NCBI GenBank assembly: GCA_023974075.1
Contig: CM043800.1
Span: 35,927,959 to 35,991,958, forward strand
DNA length: 64,000 bases
Source: Chaenocephalus aceratus
Taxonomy: Eukaryota; Chordata; Actinopteri; Perciformes; Channichthyidae
Direction: 5' to 3'
Position numbers and translations under genes: made by a program. Under the pieces are notes generated by a model that made no database searches, was not told where the DNA came from, and saw only the letters and a program-made list of their open reading frames with translations. This document shows positions 58,416 to 64,000 of this stretch, in pieces; within the stretch, counting starts at the first letter, position 1, and each line of letters starts with the position of its first letter.

Positions 58416-59215
58416 GAGGGATCCATACGCATTTGAACATTTCAACAGGTCAAGTCCAGGCCACCGTATAGCTAACTGGCGGCCTTTGCTGCAGAGGAGA
58501 GGGGTTTGAATCCGACCCAAGGAACATTAACATCTCATAAATGTTTTGTTTTGTTTTGTTTTAGTTGATAGTTTCAGAGAGCTGTTAATTCAACTTTATC
58601 TTTAATTATTGAGTTTGCAGTTACTGCTGTTTTGTTGTTCTGGGAAACTAGTATAAATGCACAGCTGCTGCACTGCCAAAGCATTATCCAAACCACCCAT
58701 CTATGTTTGAATTCATTTTTGTCATTTCAATCAGATTAGACACAAGTGATCCCCTCTTTCTCCCCCTTCAGTTAAGGCACTGGTGGCCCAAAGAATTACC
58801 TTAAAACAAAAAAACGAAACGTATAAACCTGATTAAGCTTATTAAAACTGACACAAAGACAGAGATCTGAGCAGCTGAGTGAACATGTGTTTCTGTAAAT
58901 GTCCTGTGTTTGAAACCTTTCTCTCATGTTCCTGTTGTTCTCAGCGCATTAATAGCTCAACATAACACTGGGACAAAAATATGTTTGTCTGAGCTGAACC
59001 TGAGGTTATACAGCTGTACTGTGAGCAGCAGATTTATTTTAGTTGTAATGGAAAGATAGGATTTCCCTTTTCTGACAGCAAGGAGTATCGTAGTGCAGCT
59101 TTTCTACTGTTTTACACAGAAACCTTTAAATTACATATTGTTTATACTTTTTTACTGCATGTGTCATTATGTAAATACATTGTTCAAATAAAGATTAAAA
59201 TATTTTGAATCTTAC
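58416..59215 (+). other. cxcr3 3' untranslated region and poly(A) signal
   Basis: From the TGA at 58413-58415 the sequence runs without repeats to AATAAA at 59187-59192, followed by a GT-rich stretch (CAAGTGTTTTCAATTT). Cleavage is expected near 59210. A (GTTTT)n run lies at 58541-58560. Confidence 0.6.
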
Positions 59216-59643
59216 AAGTGTTTTCAATTTACAGGTATTTGTTACAGTCTTATTTTTTTTTTTAACTTTTTTCTCCTTTTTTTATAAACAACCAAACAGA
59301 CACAAGTAGGATGACAACAGTGCGATTTGAATAAAACAAAACAAAAAAGGACTGAGACAGGACAAATAAAACAACAACAAAATCAAAAACTAAAGCATTA
59401 TTATTACCATTATTAATAACGTAATGAAAAAGTAGAAATCAAACAATGTGTATAAATGGAACAAAAAGACCATTATTGTGATTTGGGTATTTGGTAATTA
59501 ACAATGGCGCCCTATACAGAGACTTATAGGCAGAGGTTATAAAATTAGTCAATCATGTACTGTATAAATCCCATTTAACTCAAACGGGAGATAAGGAAGA
59601 GGTATTGTTGCATCATGAAACGGGGGGTTACGTATTGTAGTGT
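59216..59643. other. Unassigned AT-rich spacer
   Basis: Long T and A runs and no recognised feature. Confidence 0.3.
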
Positions 59644-59651
59644 GTTCTACT

Positions 59652-60888
59652 CAGGGCCGCCTTAATGCACGGGCTGACCTGGGCTGAAGCCCATGGGCCT
59701 ACGGAGATCAGGGGCCTATACAAAAGTTTAAAAAAAAATGTAATAATAAAAAAAAAGTTTTTTATTTCGGAATATGAAACTTTTATTTCCAAAATCACAC
59801 GATAAATACATTTTTGAAGCTTGTAAAGGGAAGATGACAGCTCTCACTCGCCACTTACTCCCCCTCCCTCCGGCTGACATTATGAATGTAAGGTATAGAA
59901 ATCATAGATAACACAGCAGGGTCCGTTACAGTTTGTTTTCATCTGGTTTCAATTAAACAAAGTCTTGGCTTTCAGAATATTAAAATAGTTTCGGCAAATT
60001 CAGATGATAAATACAACGTTGAAGCTTGTAACGGCATAATTACAAGCGGAGAACAGAGTAACTTGACGTCACAGCAGGCAGAACAACAGCCTGTGTTTCT
60101 CGTGAGTGTTTTCCCCGGGAAACAAACACAATACACACAAACGCAAAAATACACAAACACACACACTCGCGAGCTTCCCCCAGACCAGTAATCCAAACGA
60201 AAATATCTTCCCTCCGTAGTATTTTGATAATTTGCTCTGCTAATCAATCAGATCGATGGATTCCAGAGATGACTCCGAAACAGTCAGTGGGCACCACTTA
60301 ACAGCCAATCAGAATGAGAATATGTTTCACATGTGACTTATTCAAATTGTGAGTGATTGAGTGACAGATGAAGGTTGTTTAGGAGAAAAAGTTTGAGAGT
60401 GGCGCTCGGGAAAGGAAATTGTTGAGGGAAAAGGAGTTTGGAGACAAGCAGCTATTACAAAAAATGCCGAAGCTTACAGGTTATTTTAAACCTGTAGGCC
60501 AGGATGAGGAGGAAGGACAGATGAGTTCTGTACCGAGCGGCAGCGGTGCCGGCCGCGGGGCCTCGGAGCCAAGTAGGCCGTCTGGTTCTGATAGCGATGG
60601 AGTAGCGGGAGAGGAAAAACAGACAGGAGGGACATTATCTGTTGGAGGAGATGGAGAGGACGACGAGGACTTGCTACGTGGAGGGGAGCCAACGGCAACC
60701 GGACAAATACATGAGGGAGGCCCGATACGTCACTCATCTGGAGGAGAGGACCAGGCGTGTGTAGAGCAGGGTGGAGAAGTGCGATCACAGAGCCTGCCGA
60801 GGCTATAAATGACTTTCATTTGTTGTTTAAATAGGGGGCCTACAAAACCATCAGCGCCAGGGCCTGATGGCAGGTTAAGGCGGGCCTG
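59652..60888. mobile_element. hAT element, exact 8-bp TSD GTTCTACT
   Basis: Ends CAGGGCCGCCTTAATG and, from the right, CAGGCCCGCCTTAACC are inverted. GTTCTACT flanks both sides (59644-59651, 60889-60896). It keeps only the N-terminal part of the transposase ORF. Confidence 0.95.
60464..60808 (+). pseudogene. ZMYM/TTF-type hAT transposase, N-terminal remnant
   Basis: MPKLTGYFKPVGQDEEEGQM is the typical start of fish hAT proteins of the zinc finger MYM-type 1-like group. An acidic, Gly/Ser-rich low-complexity region follows (SGSGAGRGASEPSRPSGSDS). The frame stops at 60808 with no TTF finger or RNase H fold, so the element is internally deleted. An in-frame ATG 45 bases upstream (60419) is possible. 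Confidence 0.6.
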
Positions 60889-60967
60889 GTTCTACTGGGG
60901 TCCCTGAACTGCGGGGGGCCTGAGGAAGAGCCAGCGGTAGCATACGGCTAAACTGGACTCTCTCTTC

Positions 60968-62564
60968 CTAGTCTAGACGGCTGAAGCACTGGGTGACCGA
61001 AGATATCGACCCAAAGAGCCCCTCCGTGGAAACGGGGGCTCCAAGGAGATCCTCCCGGTCCTTCTTGGATAGGGCAGTGAGTCCTAGCCAGACGTGACGA
61101 GACGCCACTGTGGCCAAGGACATCACCCGCCCTGCTGCGGTGGCCACTCCATGGATCAGATTATTCATCTGACCAATGTAGCGGTCTGGATAATTGCTCC
61201 CGCCCTGCTGCGGGAGGGCGGGGGCATCTGCCTTAGGGGTAATCAGGGAGACGCCCAACACGCCGAGGTTATTTGCCGAGCCTGAATATCTTGTCCAGAT
61301 ATTCCAAGGTGTCTCGGTCCCGGGGCAGCGGGGGCAGAGGTCTCTTACACTCCGCCCAACCAGCTACCCGCGGAAGCAGATGGGCCGCCAGGCTCTCGTC
61401 TAGGGGAGGCACACCAGGACACGCCGTGTCCGAGTGGTCCTGCACCCTGATGATGCCCGCCATGGCGGCTACTGGGGCCTTCGTTTTTAATGGCTGCTGC
61501 CATGTCGCCTCCACACACTGCCAGATGTCTGACAACGGGGGCGAGACGAAGGCCGGCTGCGCCGGATGCACCGGGCCGTAAAACCCCTGTCCCAGGCAGT
61601 AGCATGGCATGGGAAAAAAATTAGGGGAAGCCAATAATACGTCCTTCTTTTGGGTCGGGGGTGTGGTGGTCACCCGGTATCATTTTACACACATTTGTAT
61701 CATACAGATGCAGGACTTACACACGCCTGTTATCTAACCGACGGGTCCGCACGCACTCTCCAGCCGAAACTCTAATAAGCATTCATTCACAAACTAAATC
61801 AGGAGACCTTTAACGTTTTACGTCCGTTTTTTACGTTCCAAGGGAAGCCAGTTTCGGCCGTCCTCCTCTCGCAACAGAGAGTGCAATCTACTGTTCCACC
61901 ATAACATGTAGAGGGGCGCTGTTTAACTCTTTGTAAAATACTCAATGAGAATGGGGGAGAGACGGGCCGGCAGCAACATACAGCACAGAACAATTACCGA
62001 AACTAAACGAAGTGTTTTTATTTATCTATTAAAATTATAACTACAATCCGAAAAAACAGGGGAAGCCTGGCTTCCCTTGGCCTCCAGGAGAAACCGCCAC
62101 TGGTCCCAGGCGGCTTACAGGCCTCGGTGACAGCAGTGCGGGGAGCGGTAGGCCTACGCGCTCTTCTGCCAGGGTCATCACCGCTGGAAAGTCCAGCCGC
62201 GCAGACCTGAGAGTCGGACCAACGGACAATGAGGCGTCCTCGTCGTCCTCCGGGACCGGGGCCATCTGGCCTACGGAAGGGTGAACTGGAATGGCACTTC
62301 CCCGTCTCCCGGCTCGCCCATCTCAACCACCTCGAGGTCCTGATCCTCCGGCTCCTCCTGTGGGCCGCGCTTCGCCTGGAAATCCCTGCGATGTTGGCGG
62401 GTTTGCCGAGGGATCATCTGGCACGCATTGCAGGCCGGTGATGGGTCCAGGCCGCTCGCGGCGTGGTCCGGCCCCATACACAGGAAGCAAAGGGGGTGCG
62501 GATCAGCTCCCGCGATCAGGTTCGGGCACTTCGGGCAGGTTCTATGGTCGAGGAGTGGCTCCAT
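60968..62564 (-). pseudogene. DIRS-type retroelement gag, frameshifted and interrupted
   Basis: From 62564 the minus strand reads MEPLLDHRTCPKCPNLIAGA, HPLCFLCMGPDHAASGLD and CNACQMIPRQT, the Cys-rich start of fish DIRS/Ngaro-like gag. It shifts frame near 62270 to DFPAVMTLAEERVGLPLPAL, then is interrupted at about 62104-61673 by foreign DNA that includes the 80-bp dispersed repeat. It resumes with DIWQCVEATWQQPLKTKAPV, shifts again near 61270, and ends YPDRYIGQMNNLIHGVATAA, VASRHVWLGLTALSKKDRED and GLFGSISSVTQCF before a stop at about 60968. No tyrosine recombinase or reverse transcriptase lies further left, where the hAT element begins. Confidence 0.65.
61673..62104. repeat. Insertion in the DIRS gag, with dispersed-repeat copy 2
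   Basis: The first 80 bases (61673-61752) match 38393-38472. The other edge has AAGCCTGGCTTCCCTTGG, and AAGGGAAGCCAGTTTCGG occurs inverted at 61839. No ORF recognised. Confidence 0.55.
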
Positions 62565-63105
62565 GACTTCTCTTTTTACTTTCTCGTTCGTCTTTACGTC
62601 TCAGCGGATTTCACTTCCGCCGCTGAAGAGAAAGGGATGCCGGTCAGGAGGCGAGGCCTCCTTTTATACGGTAAGATGTGCGCGCATTCAGGTAGGCCGG
62701 CCGGCCAGGCCAAGGCCGGCTACGTCTATAGAAATCTCAGTAGGAGAATGCTCGCAGGATAAGGTAGTACCCTTAGAGTCTAGTAGAGGGCGGAGCCTGT
62801 GATAGATATAACTTGTATAGTCATGGGGTGCACATCGCTTTATTGCCCTGGTTCTCAAAGGAGAAATAAACCGTACCTTTTGAGGGGTTCTTGACTTTAT
62901 GAACGAGGGGGGGGGGGGTGCGCTAGTGAGCACGCTCATGAACTGTTCGCCGGATCGCAGCGGGGTTACTGTGCACATAAAGCAGACCCTTCACGCGATA
63001 GCGAGGGGTAGCAGATACAACGGATACAAAAAATTAAACCTAAATGGCTCGTGAATTATACTTTTATACTAAATCTATGTGTGGGAAACCCTGCCATCTT
63101 ACCAG
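62565..63105. other. Probable 5' region of the DIRS-type element and spacer
   Basis: GC-rich leader with GGCCGGCCGGCCAGGCCAAG at 62695-62714 and a run of 10 G at 62910. Terminal repeats were not identified. Confidence 0.35.

Positions 63106-64000
<895 letters not shown>

Noticed and set aside
57573..58520. 315-codon open frame on the minus strand opposite cxcr3 exon 2
   Set aside because: It is the antisense shadow of a GC-rich receptor exon; no domain, and the sense strand explains the sequence.
61273..61673. Overlapping frames on + and - in the GC-rich block
   Set aside because: Only the minus-strand series matches DIRS-type gag text; the others are shadows.

Overview
The window looks like a teleost fish chromosome: GT-AG introns, long CA, GATA and TGTC microsatellites, a fish-type transposon mix (hAT, PIF/Harbinger, THAP-bearing, MULE/NOF-like, DIRS, L2/Rex-type LINEs, solo LTRs) and one clear host gene. 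No bacterial operon, tRNA, rRNA or CRISPR was seen. All family names come from reading motifs by eye; nothing was searched against a database.

Host genes are few. (1) A cxcr3-like chemokine receptor on + (coding exons 52842-53210 and 57687-58415, poly(A) signal 59187), apparently intact at 365 codons, with a 4.5-kb intron almost filled by transposons. (2) A coiled-coil gene resembling cilia protein CFAP210/CCDC173 on - (25529-23980). It has no introns, has a TATA-like box and a perfect RFX X-box upstream, and carries one homopolymer frameshift. (3) A secreted two-domain C-type lectin on + (exons from 19278 to 20849) with a frame break in its second domain. (4) Small or uncertain items: a 68-codon two-exon ORF at 38714-39432, a convergent exon pair at 40556-39853, and a candidate promoter and first exon at 771-960.

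The rest is a layered transposon landscape. From 1 to 8.7 kb lie large inverted repeats and a 1.4-kb hAT-like element. 8.95-12.77 kb is a nearly complete PIF/Harbinger element whose Myb/SANT accessory gene is intact but whose nuclease gene is split by two frameshifts. 26.0-27.5 kb is a hAT with a BED-finger ORF. 29.4-32.6 kb holds a THAP exon split by a hAT insertion, then a 1.9-kb P-element-like copy with a second THAP fragment and an exact 8-bp target duplication. 33.2-38.4 kb is a degenerate foldback-type element: inverted arms made of about 152-bp tandem repeats enclose a MULE/NOF-like transposase, which is itself interrupted by a hAT-like and a Harbinger element. 42-43 kb has a solo LTR and TTAA-flanked MITEs. 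48.5-51.6 kb has hAT elements nested up to three deep. 53-57.6 kb is the transposon-packed cxcr3 intron. 59.6-62.6 kb has a ZMYM-type hAT remnant and a DIRS-type gag pseudogene, followed by a 260-bp TGTC array.

Exact target-site duplications let insertion order be read at many loci, so the window works well as a record of nested transposition. The strongest novelty candidates are the foldback/NOF-like element, the THAP/P-like element, the TTAA MITE family that shares its end with a BED-finger locus, and the X-box ciliary retrogene.
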